64,000 bases of DNA. It comes from Oscillospiraceae bacterium (GTDB lineage: Bacteria; Bacillota; Clostridia; Oscillospirales; Ruminococcaceae). The position numbers and the translations under genes are program-made. Under the pieces are notes generated by a model that saw only the letters and a list, made by a program, of their open reading frames with translations, made no database searches and was not told the DNA's origin. This document shows, in pieces, positions 26,459-33,724 of the stretch (positions are counted from its first letter, which is position 1; each line of letters opens with the position of its first letter). The stretch lies in assembly GCA_022787085.1 (NCBI GenBank), contig JALFVE010000023.1, positions 1 to 64,000 of the forward strand, read 5' to 3'.

Positions 26459-29038
26459 TTATCCTTTCTTTTCGATTATTTTTATTCCTCGGGTATTTCT
26501 TCCCGTAAGAGCGTTTTGGTCAATAATTTTTTGTATCTCTCCCTCCGCCGCCTTTATTTCCTCATAAAATTCTGCGGCAGATACACGAAATGCGCCGTTT
26601 CCGAGAATTATCACCTGTTCTGTGCCGTCGGAGGTTGCCACACGCACCCTGAAATCCTTTGCCAGCTCGTGGGAGACCTTTTCGATGTACATATCCGCAG
26701 TTTCCGCTTCTTTAGTATAGATAACGGAAATGCCGTCCTTTTTTTCAATTTCCCTATGCTCTCCCTTGACCCTGTATGCGTCAAAAACCAGAATGACCTC
26801 GCATTTTTTATAACCCCGATAATTGCAGAGAAGCCGAATCAGCTCGCTTCGGGCAAGGTCCAGATTTTCCGCCGCCGCTTTTTTCAGCTCGTCCCAGGAG
26901 AAAATAATGTTGTAGCCGTCCACAAGAAGATATTCGGGACCCTTGGGCAGGGGCTTTGACTTTGAAACGGGCGGCTCATAGCTTCGGCGCATCCGAGTGG
27001 GGATATCCTTGTTTTTTCTGCCGTAGGTCATTTCAAATATTGCCATAAGCTCATCGTCATCCGCAGGCTTTGAGGAAATGGGGCGGTATGACGTTTTTTC
27101 CTCGGCTTTTTCTTCCTTGCCGAAGGAAATGCCGTTTTCCAGATGAGCGTAATTTCTGACCTCGTTCCATTTAACTCCGAAGCCTGCGCCGTGAGCGCAG
27201 AAAACGCTGTCGGCGGTATTATCGAGATCGCTGTCGGGATCGTACCCAATACTCTGAATAATCTCCTCAGCGTTGTGGCATGGGTAATAGCCCTTAAATT
27301 CGCAGAGAAGCCGTCCCTTTCCCTTGGTGTAGCCTGCTGTGTCAGTGTGGTAATCCGCCATTTCCGAAACGGGAGCAATGCCGCTGATAATGGTATTCTC
27401 TCCCTCCGTTTCGGGAGATGAAAATTCCGCCCCCATCTGCTGAAGATCGTTCAAAGCCCTTCCCGTACATTCACGGGGAACGCTCAGCGTGAAGCTGTAA
27501 AACGGCTCCAGCAGAACGCTTTCGGCATATCTGAGCCCCATTCTCACCGCTCTCAGAGCCGCCTGACGGAAATCGCCCCCCTCTGTATGCTTGAGGCTTG
27601 CCCTGCCCGTAACGAGAGTGATGCGCATATCTGTAATGGGAGAGCCTGTGAGAACGCCAATGTGAGTCTTGCTGCGAAGATTTGAGATAACGAGTCTTTG
27701 CCAGTTTCTGTCAAGAATATCCTCGGAGCAGTCGGATGTGATCTCAAGTCCGCTGCCCTGAGGCAACGGTTCCATCAGCAGATGTACCTCCGCATAATGC
27801 CTTAAAGGTTCGTAATGACCTATTCCCACAACGGGAGCGGAAATAGTTTCCTTGTAAGCAATGCTTCCCCGATCAAAGCTCACATCTGTGCCGAAGCGCT
27901 CCTTGATAACAGCCGTCAGTATTTCAAGCTGAATGGTTCCCATAAGGCTCACACGGATCTCCTCGGAGCGAGGCTCAAAGCTTACATGAAGGGTGGGATC
28001 CTCCTCCTCCAGAAGCAGCATATTCTTATACATGGTGTGAATATCCGTGCCGTCAGAGATGATGAGCCTGTATGTGAGAACAGGCTCCAGAACAGGGGAA
28101 AAGCTGTTTTTTTCAATTCCAAGCCCCTCTCCCGCAGAGGTCTTTGAAAGCCCCGCAGCGGCTATCAGTGACCCGGGGAACGCCTCCTCCGCAGAGGTGA
28201 ATTTTGCTCCCGAATAGATCCTGATGCCGTTTATCTTTTCGCCGTTTATCTCGGAACGGACCCTGAGGCTGCCGCCTGTTATCTTCATGTGTGTGAGACG
28301 GATATTGTTATCCGTAGTGATCTTATATATCCTTGCGCCGAAATCCTCGCTGTAATGGGGCTCCTCGGTGTATGCCGACAGACCCTCCAGCAGCTCGCTG
28401 ATGCCTGTGAGCTTTAGTGCGGAGCCGAAATAGCAGGGGAAAACATTTCTTTTTGAAACTGCTGCGGCAATTTCCTCACGGGGAATTTCACCCGAATCAA
28501 GGAAGCTGTTCATCATATCCTCGTCAAGGTCGGAAAGGCTTTCAAAAAAGGGTGCCTTGTCCTCTCCGGGTGTAAAATCGGTTATCCTGTCTGAAAGGCG
28601 GGCTTTCAGCTCTGCAAGGAGAAAATCCCTTCCTGTCAGAGAAATATCGGTTTTGTTCACAAAAACAAAAACGGGGATATTGTATCTTTTCAGCAGCCGC
28701 CATATGGTCATAGTGTGGCTCTGAACGCCGTCAATTCCGCTGATAACCAGAACAGCGCAGTCAAGCACAGACAGCGCCCGCTCTGTCTCAGCGGAAAAAT
28801 CCGAATGTCCGGGGGTGTCAAGGAGGGTGTATTCGCCGTCCTCAAGGCGCATAACAGCCTGCTTTGAGAAAACCGTTATCCCCCTGCTCCGCTCAATGGC
28901 ATGGGTGTCAAGAAAGGAGTCCCGCTTATCCACACGCCCGAGCTTTCTGAGCACGCCGCTGACATAGAGCATGGCTTCGGATAATGTGGTTTTTCCCGCA
29001 TCCACATGGGCGGTCATTCCGATCACAAGTCGCTTCAT
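26459..29038 (-). CDS. Ribosomal-protection-type translational GTPase fused to a YacP/Rae1-like NYN nuclease domain
   Basis: An 859-residue fusion. Residues 1-645 form an EF-G/TetM-type GTPase: G1 AHVDAGKT (10-17), switch RGIT (52-55), G3 DTPGHSD (74-80), G4 NKTD (128-131), then EF-G-like domains including YKETISAPVVGIGHYEPL. From about 700 follows a NYN domain like YacP/Rae1, with LVDGYNIIFSW, LVFDAYRVKGE, ADMYIEK and VATSDGTEQ carrying the acidic residues (about D707, D753, D782, D804). TetM-like proteins enter the ribosomal A site; Rae1 is an A-site mRNA endonuclease. The fusion suggests a GTP-driven factor that acts on or cuts mRNA in stalled ribosomes. Tetracycline resistance is possible but not supported. 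A consensus promoter precedes it. Confidence 0.85.
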   Translation of the reverse strand: MKRLVIGMTAHVDAGKTTLSEAMLYVSGVLRKLGRVDKRDSFLDTHAIERSRGITVFSKQAVMRLEDGEYTLLDTPGHSDFSAETERALSVLDCAVLVISGIDGVQSHTMTIWRLLKRYNIPVFVFVNKTDISLTGRDFLLAELKARLSDRITDFTPGEDKAPFFESLSDLDEDMMNSFLDSGEIPREEIAAAVSKRNVFPCYFGSALKLTGISELLEGLSAYTEEPHYSEDFGARIYKITTDNNIRLTHMKITGGSLRVRSEINGEKINGIRIYSGAKFTSAEEAFPGSLIAAAGLSKTSAGEGLGIEKNSFSPVLEPVLTYRLIISDGTDIHTMYKNMLLLEEEDPTLHVSFEPRSEEIRVSLMGTIQLEILTAVIKERFGTDVSFDRGSIAYKETISAPVVGIGHYEPLRHYAEVHLLMEPLPQGSGLEITSDCSEDILDRNWQRLVISNLRSKTHIGVLTGSPITDMRITLVTGRASLKHTEGGDFRQAALRAVRMGLRYAESVLLEPFYSFTLSVPRECTGRALNDLQQMGAEFSSPETEGENTIISGIAPVSEMADYHTDTAGYTKGKGRLLCEFKGYYPCHNAEEIIQSIGYDPDSDLDNTADSVFCAHGAGFGVKWNEVRNYAHLENGISFGKEEKAEEKTSYRPISSKPADDDELMAIFEMTYGRKNKDIPTRMRRSYEPPVSKSKPLPKGPEYLLVDGYNIIFSWDELKKAAAENLDLARSELIRLLCNYRGYKKCEVILVFDAYRVKGEHREIEKKDGISVIYTKEAETADMYIEKVSHELAKDFRVRVATSDGTEQVIILGNGAFRVSAAEFYEEIKAAEGEIQKIIDQNALTGRNTRGIKIIEKKG

Positions 29039-29081
29039 TTTCCTGTATCCTTTGTAAAAAAATCAAGTATATCCGAAAATA

Positions 29082-29110
29082 ATTATACCATATCGGTGGG
29101 ATATCGTCAA
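29082..29110 (-). promoter_or_regulatory. Promoter of the GTPase-NYN / bcp unit
   Basis: On the minus strand TTGACG (29105-29110), a 17-base spacer and TATAAT (29082-29087) with an extended TGG. The leader is about 40 bases. No long attenuator leader of the tetM type is present. Confidence 0.75.
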
Positions 29111-29145
29111 TATAAAAATCACCTCAAAAAATATTTGCAAAAATA

Positions 29146-29190
29146 TTGACTTACGGGTCTGAAAGCAGTATAATAGACTTTAAAGTCTAT
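29146..29190 (+). promoter_or_regulatory. TetR-gene promoter with a perfect 18-bp palindromic operator
   Basis: TTGACT (29146-29151), a 17-base spacer and TATAAT (29169-29174). ATAGACTTTAAAGTCTAT (29173-29190) is a perfect palindrome overlapping the end of the -10 box and the start site. The position is ideal for autorepression by the TetR-family protein encoded just downstream. Confidence 0.78.
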
Positions 29191-29206
29191 AATATGAGGT
29201 GATGGA

Positions 29207-29809
29207 ATGAAGCAGGAGGAAAAAACAAAGCTCACAAGAAAAAGAATAATCGAAGCGGCAATAAACGAGTTCGGCACAAAGGGATACGAAAAGGCGAATA
29301 TTAACACCATCAGCGGTGCAGGCATAGCCAAGGGGCTGATATATCATAATTTTTCGGGCAAGGATGAGCTGTATGTCGAATGTCTGCGAGTCTGCTTTGA
29401 TGAAATGACGAAGGCGCTTGCCTGTCCCGGGAGCATAGCCGATCATACGGTGTATTTTGACAAGCGCATAGCATTTTTCAGGGAAAGGCGGACTGTGGCG
29501 GTCATGGTGCTTGAAGCGCTCATAGACCCGCCAATACAGCATATTGAAATAATCTCGGAAATTCGGAAACAATATGATAAAATAAATTCTGAATGGATAA
29601 TGAAGATACTGAGCAGCGGCAGTCTGAGAGAAGATGTCAGCAAAGAAAAAGCCATGAAATATCTGGCACTTATGCAGGATATGTTCAACTGGTACTGTTC
29701 GGGACGGGGCTCATGGGGCAGGGAGCCCGAAGAGATGATAGAAATGCATGAGCGGGAGCTGCCGGGAATATTCGAATATATGGTTTACGGCATTATGAAA
29801 GGAGACTGA
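29207..29809 (+). CDS. TetR/AcrR family transcriptional regulator
   Basis: A 200-residue regulator. Residues 8-55 form the TetR helix-turn-helix (RKRIIEAAINEFGTKGYEKA; ISGAGIAKGLIYHNFSGKDELY); the remainder is a helical ligand-binding domain with no recognisable ligand signature. A GAGGTGATGG site precedes the ATG. The palindromic operator in its own promoter implies negative autoregulation. The gene downstream is a broken cation/proton antiporter, so the natural target operon, perhaps ion or drug efflux, has been lost here. Other targets cannot be seen in the window. Confidence 0.9.
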   Translation: MKQEEKTKLTRKRIIEAAINEFGTKGYEKANINTISGAGIAKGLIYHNFSGKDELYVECLRVCFDEMTKALACPGSIADHTVYFDKRIAFFRERRTVAVMVLEALIDPPIQHIEIISEIRKQYDKINSEWIMKILSSGSLREDVSKEKAMKYLALMQDMFNWYCSGRGSWGREPEEMIEMHERELPGIFEYMVYGIMKGD

Positions 29810-29813
29810 TATT

Positions 29814-30603
29814 GTGACAGAAAAAAATGGGTACAAAAACGCTTATTCCCATGGCAGCACTGGACGATATTGTGTGAGTTGCGGTGTTCTTTACGGTCAT
29901 CTCAATAGTAGCACGGCATATTTCGGGCGGCGCAATGCAGATATGGATGATACCCGTAATGATATTCCTGCCCCTTCTTATAGGTGCCGCAGTTGGGATT
30001 CCCACAGGATATATTCTTAAAAAGATCAAAAACGAGAAGAAGGCTGTGCTTGTGATGCTGGCAGGAGTTCTGGCAACCTCGGCTGTGGGAATAATATGCA
30101 ATAAATATCTCATGCCGTCGCCTGTTCTGAATTTCATGCTGATGGGAATGGCATTTTCGGCGGCATTTTCAAATATGATAACAGAGGAACAGCTTGAAAA
30201 GATCACCAAAGCCTTCAATCCCATACTTGGGATATCCATGATAATCGTGATACTGAATCTGGGAGCTCCCCTTAATTATCATGCAGTATTCGGCGCAGGA
30301 ATATACACCTTCGTGTATATTGCAGTAAGAGCGGCAGGGAAATATTTCGGAGCAAGGCTCGGCGCAAGGGTGACGGGACTTGACGAAAAGGTTCAGAAAT
30401 ATCTTGGACTGACGCTGCTGCCTCATTCGGGAGTATCGCTTGTTTTCACTGGAATAGCGGTAACGACCCTCTCGGGCAGCTCAGATGAATGTACACAGAT
30501 AATAAGAGGAACCATAGCCGCCGCCGTAATTAACGAGATCATTGCGGTAATAGCGGCAAAGAAGGGCTTTGAAGCGGCAGGAGAAATAATCACAGAAAAA
30601 TAA
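29814..30603 (+). pseudogene. Cation:proton antiporter, N-terminally deleted and interrupted by a nonsense codon
   Basis: A GTG start with four codons (MTEK) just after the TetR stop is followed by mid-antiporter sequence in another frame: GTKTLIPMAALDDIV, an in-frame TGA at 29876-29878, then VAVFFTVISIVARHISGG and a complete C-terminal half (240 residues, six or so membrane helices, GLTLLPHSGVSLVFTGIAV). Homologues read GLTLLPHAGVALG-like motifs in this position and have glycine where TGA stands, a one-base change. The N-terminal half of the transport domain is missing. A product could restart at ATG 29884, but it would lack the core of the transporter. Confidence 0.8.
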
Positions 30604-30604
30604 C

Positions 30605-30640
30605 AAAAGGGCTGCGCAGAAAAACTGCGCAGCCCTTTGA
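30605..30640. terminator. Bidirectional terminator
   Basis: AAAGGGCTGCGCAG (30606-30619) and CTGCGCAGCCCTTT (30625-30638) form a perfect 14-bp stem. On the minus strand the tail TTGTTATTTTT makes it the terminator of the tyrosine-rich protein gene; on the + strand it ends the antiporter unit. Confidence 0.88.
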
Positions 30641-30657
30641 GCATACGATAAATAAGA

Positions 30658-32403
30658 TTACTTGAGAACGATGAGGTAAGGACCGCCTGCAACAGAAGTG
30701 AAGGTGCAGGATCCATCGGACTGAACCTTAGCCTTGTCAACGCCCTTGAGGGAATTGCTGTTGGGATCGTAGCGGTAGATGGAAGCAGTGCAGCCTGCTC
30801 TCTTGCCGGAGAACTTAACGGTGATGCTTGCATCTGAGCCGAAGCTGTCGTAGTTATTGGAAATGCCGATCTCAGCCTTGCTCACAGCGTCCTTTGCAGC
30901 CTTGCTTACGAGGGTATCGGGGATGTAGTCGATGTTGTACTCGGTGTAAATGGTGATATCCTGAGCGGAATCAACATCCTTGCCGTTGATAGTCCACATA
31001 ACGCCGTTGTCGAGAACGCAGGTAAGGGAAATATTCTTGCCGTCCAGAGCCTCAAGAACCTTCTTGGGAATAGCATAGGAGCCGTTCATATCAACCTTGA
31101 TCTCAGTGCCCTTTGCAACATTTTTGATGTACTTGATAACGGTATCCCAGCCTGCCTTGTTCTTCTTGCCGTAGATATAGGGCTCGCCGTCAGCAGCCTC
31201 CTTGGTGGAAGTGATCTTATCCTTGTTAAAGAGATCTCTTGCAGCATAGTAGGGGTCAACATAGCCGTAAACGCCGTTGTAATAGCCGTAATAGCTGTTA
31301 TTGGTGTTGCCGTAGTAGCCGTAGGGAACGTAGGTGATATCATCGCCCAGAGCGGTTCCGCCTGCCTTCTTGGCAGCCTCGATGGTGCCGTAGTAGGTGC
31401 CGTTGTAATAGTAATAGTAGCCAACGCGTTCAGTGTTGCCGTAAACGGAGTAATAGATGTCAACACCAACGGTGCCGCCTGCGTCCTTAGCAGCCTGAAG
31501 AGAGGGATAGGAAACGCCGTTATAATAATACTTGTAAATGGAGCCTACAGCAGCGGTGGTGTTGTTGGGGTTATAGAGATAGCCCACAGCAGTAACATAA
31601 GCCGAATTGCCGTTGGAAGCGCTTAAAGCTGCACTGTAGGTGCTGTAATACTTCTTGGTATAGGAGCTGTAGAAATAGCCTGTGTAGCCGGAGTCATAGT
31701 AATAGTTGTAATAGTAATCGCCCACATAGGAAACACAAGAAGAGTTGCCCTTGGAAGCGTTCAGAGCGTCAGCATAGGTGCTGTAATATTTGCCTGTGTA
31801 GGAGCTGTAATACTTGCCGTAATAGCCGTACCAGTAGTCACCGCCCATGTAGCTAACATAAGCGGAGTTGCCCTTGGAAGCGTTCAGAGCAGCCTCATAG
31901 GTGGAGTAGTACAGACCTGTGTAGGAGCTGTAATAGCGGTTGGGAACAGCAGTGCTGCCCACATATGTAACATATTTAGCCTGGTTGCCTGCTGCGGAGA
32001 GAGCATCAGCATAGGTAGCGTAATACTTGCCGTTAAGAGAGCAGTAATATCCCCTGCCGCTGTAATAATAGTTGTTGTTGATGTAGTAGGAGCCTACATA
32101 AATCTCAGTGGGATTAGTAACGCCTGCAGCATCAGCCTTTTCTTTGGTGTCGTAGTATTTTTTTGTAACAGTGTCGTAGTATTTAAGGTCAGCGCTTGCA
32201 GGGATCCTGCTGTAGGGAACAGTATCCCATGCGCCTGCATTGCCGCCTGCGGCAGCAGTAGCGTCAGACATACTGGAATAATAAATACCGTTGTAGTAAT
32301 AATAATAATCCTGAACTGCGGAAGCGCTGAATGCCATAGCCTGAGATGCCATAACGAGAGCTGCGGCAGTAGCGGCGATGGATTTGACAAATTTCTTGCT
32401 CAT
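30658..32403 (-). CDS. Secreted tyrosine-rich repeat protein
   Basis: A 581-residue protein I cannot assign to a characterised family. A signal peptide (cleavage near AFSASA-VQ, residue 29-30) is followed by at least eight repeats of about 31 residues between 32 and 359. Each has the pattern YYxxxxGxYYxTxxxAxxAA, and they are separated by Tyr/Gly-rich linkers. Three central repeats (157-187, 198-228, 244-274) are nearly identical. Residues about 415-490 form a domain common in clostridial secreted proteins (GTEIKVDMNGSYAIPKKVLE; NGVMWTING) and 500-581 an Ig-like end. There is no LPxTG or dockerin, so it is released or bound noncovalently, possibly to cell-wall or plant polysaccharide. AAAGGAG precedes the ATG; promoter and terminator are its own. 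Confidence 0.8.
   Translation of the reverse strand: MSKKFVKSIAATAAALVMASQAMAFSASAVQDYYYYYNGIYYSSMSDATAAAGGNAGAWDTVPYSRIPASADLKYYDTVTKKYYDTKEKADAAGVTNPTEIYVGSYYINNNYYYSGRGYYCSLNGKYYATYADALSAAGNQAKYVTYVGSTAVPNRYYSSYTGLYYSTYEAALNASKGNSAYVSYMGGDYWYGYYGKYYSSYTGKYYSTYADALNASKGNSSCVSYVGDYYYNYYYDSGYTGYFYSSYTKKYYSTYSAALSASNGNSAYVTAVGYLYNPNNTTAAVGSIYKYYYNGVSYPSLQAAKDAGGTVGVDIYYSVYGNTERVGYYYYYNGTYYGTIEAAKKAGGTALGDDITYVPYGYYGNTNNSYYGYYNGVYGYVDPYYAARDLFNKDKITSTKEAADGEPYIYGKKNKAGWDTVIKYIKNVAKGTEIKVDMNGSYAIPKKVLEALDGKNISLTCVLDNGVMWTINGKDVDSAQDITIYTEYNIDYIPDTLVSKAAKDAVSKAEIGISNNYDSFGSDASITVKFSGKRAGCTASIYRYDPNSNSLKGVDKAKVQSDGSCTFTSVAGGPYLIVLK
31327..32310 (-). repeat. Tandem ~31-residue tyrosine-rich repeats within the secreted protein
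   Basis: Eight units at residues 32-62, 75-105, 119-149, 157-187, 198-228, 244-274, 291-318 and 329-359. The best conserved core is YYSSYTGKYYSTYADALNAS. Spacing between units is variable (8-23 residues of Tyr, Asn and Gly), unlike classic choline-binding or glucan-binding repeats. Near identity of the central units suggests recent duplication. Confidence 0.75.
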
Positions 32404-32493
32404 CGAAAAAACTCCTTTGCGGTTTATTGATCTTGAAGATTAATGATCGTCAAAACAGGAACATATTTCATGAACCTATTCCATTTCAAGTAT

Positions 32494-32522
32494 ATTATAT
32501 CATATAATTTTCTCCTTGCCAA
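32494..32522 (-). promoter_or_regulatory. Promoter of the tyrosine-rich protein gene
   Basis: On the minus strand TTGGCA (32517-32522), 17-base spacer, TATAAT (32494-32499) with extended TGA. The leader of about 85 bases ends in AAAGGAG. The remaining bases to 32683 are AT-rich and hold no gene. Confidence 0.7.
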
Positions 32523-32683
32523 TAGTTTTTTGAACAAAAATTATTACAAATCGGTTACATTTTATCAACGACATGCAAGATAAAACCAATATTTCCCGAA
32601 AATGCCATAGCTTTTTATGAATAATCTCTTCATTTTTTCGGAAAATAAATAGAAAAAATCAACGGAAAGGCAGTGCAATTACC

Positions 32684-33682
32684 ATGGAAAGGATAGCATT
32701 TTATGACACAAAGCCCTATGACAGGGAGCATTTTGACAAACAAAACAAAAGCTTTGACATTCATTATTATGAGGATAAGCTCTCACCCGAAACGGCAGCG
32801 CTTGCCGAGGGGTGCAGTGCAGTCTGCGCCTTTGTGAATGACTGTCTTGACAGCAGAGTGATCGGGGAGCTGGTGAAGCGTGGAGTGAAGCTGCTGCTCA
32901 TGCGATGTGCGGGCTATAACAATATTGACCTGAAATACGCCTCGGGGAAAATAACCATACTTCGTGTGCCTGCCTATTCGCCCTATGCGGTGGCAGAGCA
33001 CGCCATGGCGCTTATCCTGCTTCTGAACCGCAAGATACACAAATCCTATCTGCGCACCCGAGACTATAATTTCAGCATAAACGGACTGACAGGCTTCGAC
33101 CTGAACGGAAAAACGGCGGGAGTTATCGGCACAGGCAAGATCGGGCAGGTGTTTATCGAGATATGCAGGGGCTTCGGAATGAAGGTGCTTGCCAGCGACC
33201 CCTATCCCAATGAACAGGCGGCAGCAGAGCTGGGCTTTGAGTATGTGGAAAAGGACAGGCTTTTTTCTCAGAGCGATATAATCTCCCTGCACTGTCCTCT
33301 CACCAAGGACACACGCTATATTATTGACAGCGACGCACTGAGGAAAATGAAAAGCACCGCATTCATAATCAACACCTCCCGAGGCAAGCTTATCGACAGC
33401 GAAGCGCTTCTGAGAGCGCTCAGGGAAAAGCGGATCGGAGCGGCAGGGCTGGATGTTTACGAGGAGGAAACCGATGTATTCTACGAGGATCGCTCGGGAG
33501 ATATTATAGATGACGAAACTCTGTCCCTGCTCATATCCATGCCCAACGTGATAATCACCTCTCATCAGGCGTTTCTCACCGAGGAAGCCTTATCTGCCAT
33601 TGCGAGAGTGACGCTTTCCAATGCGGAGGAATTTTTTTCGGGAGCGGAGAAGTTCACAAACGAAGTGGTTTACGGAATGTAA
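32684..33682 (+). CDS. ldhA: D-lactate dehydrogenase (D-2-hydroxyacid dehydrogenase family)
   Basis: A 332-residue NAD-dependent dehydrogenase of the D-isomer-specific family, reducing pyruvate to D-lactate to reoxidise NADH in fermentation. The nucleotide-binding loop is GVIGTGKIGQVF (about 145-156), the catalytic Arg lies in INTSRGKLID, the Glu in LDVYEEET, and the His in ITSHQAFLT near residue 290. RCAGYNNIDL and VPAYSPYAVAEHA are lactate-dehydrogenase-type blocks. It is a single-gene unit between the tyrosine-rich protein gene and a hybrid kinase on the other strand, with its own terminator. Other D-2-hydroxyacids are possible substrates. Confidence 0.9.
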   Translation: MERIAFYDTKPYDREHFDKQNKSFDIHYYEDKLSPETAALAEGCSAVCAFVNDCLDSRVIGELVKRGVKLLLMRCAGYNNIDLKYASGKITILRVPAYSPYAVAEHAMALILLLNRKIHKSYLRTRDYNFSINGLTGFDLNGKTAGVIGTGKIGQVFIEICRGFGMKVLASDPYPNEQAAAELGFEYVEKDRLFSQSDIISLHCPLTKDTRYIIDSDALRKMKSTAFIINTSRGKLIDSEALLRALREKRIGAAGLDVYEEETDVFYEDRSGDIIDDETLSLLISMPNVIITSHQAFLTEEALSAIARVTLSNAEEFFSGAEKFTNEVVYGM

Positions 33683-33686
33683 TACT

Positions 33687-33720
33687 ATTGCCCGCCTCAG
33701 CTCATGAGACGGGCAATTAT
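33687..33720. terminator. Terminator between ldhA and the hybrid kinase gene
   Basis: ATTGCCCGCCTCA (from 33687) pairs with TGAGACGGGCAAT (to 33717) with one mismatch and a short loop; the tail is TATAATATC. Convergent genes on both sides could share it. Confidence 0.7.
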
Positions 33721-33724
33721 AATA

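Noticed and set aside
26459-29038. Simple tetracycline resistance gene (tetM/tetW)
   Set aside because: The GTPase part is related, but the NYN fusion, the absence of an attenuator leader, no mobile-element context and the bcp linkage do not support a resistance gene.
29876-29878. TGA in the antiporter as a selenocysteine codon
   Set aside because: Homologues have glycine there, no hairpin follows directly as a bacterial selenocysteine element would, and the gene is also N-terminally deleted.
29814-30020. A 68-codon + strand frame after the TetR gene
   Set aside because: It is the wrong frame through antiporter sequence; only its first codons (MTEK) are likely to be part of the original gene.
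31327-32310. CRISPR-like repeats
   Set aside because: The repeated DNA is coding, in frame, with codon-level variation and unequal spacing; it encodes the tyrosine-rich protein repeats. No CRISPR array or cas gene was seen in the window.
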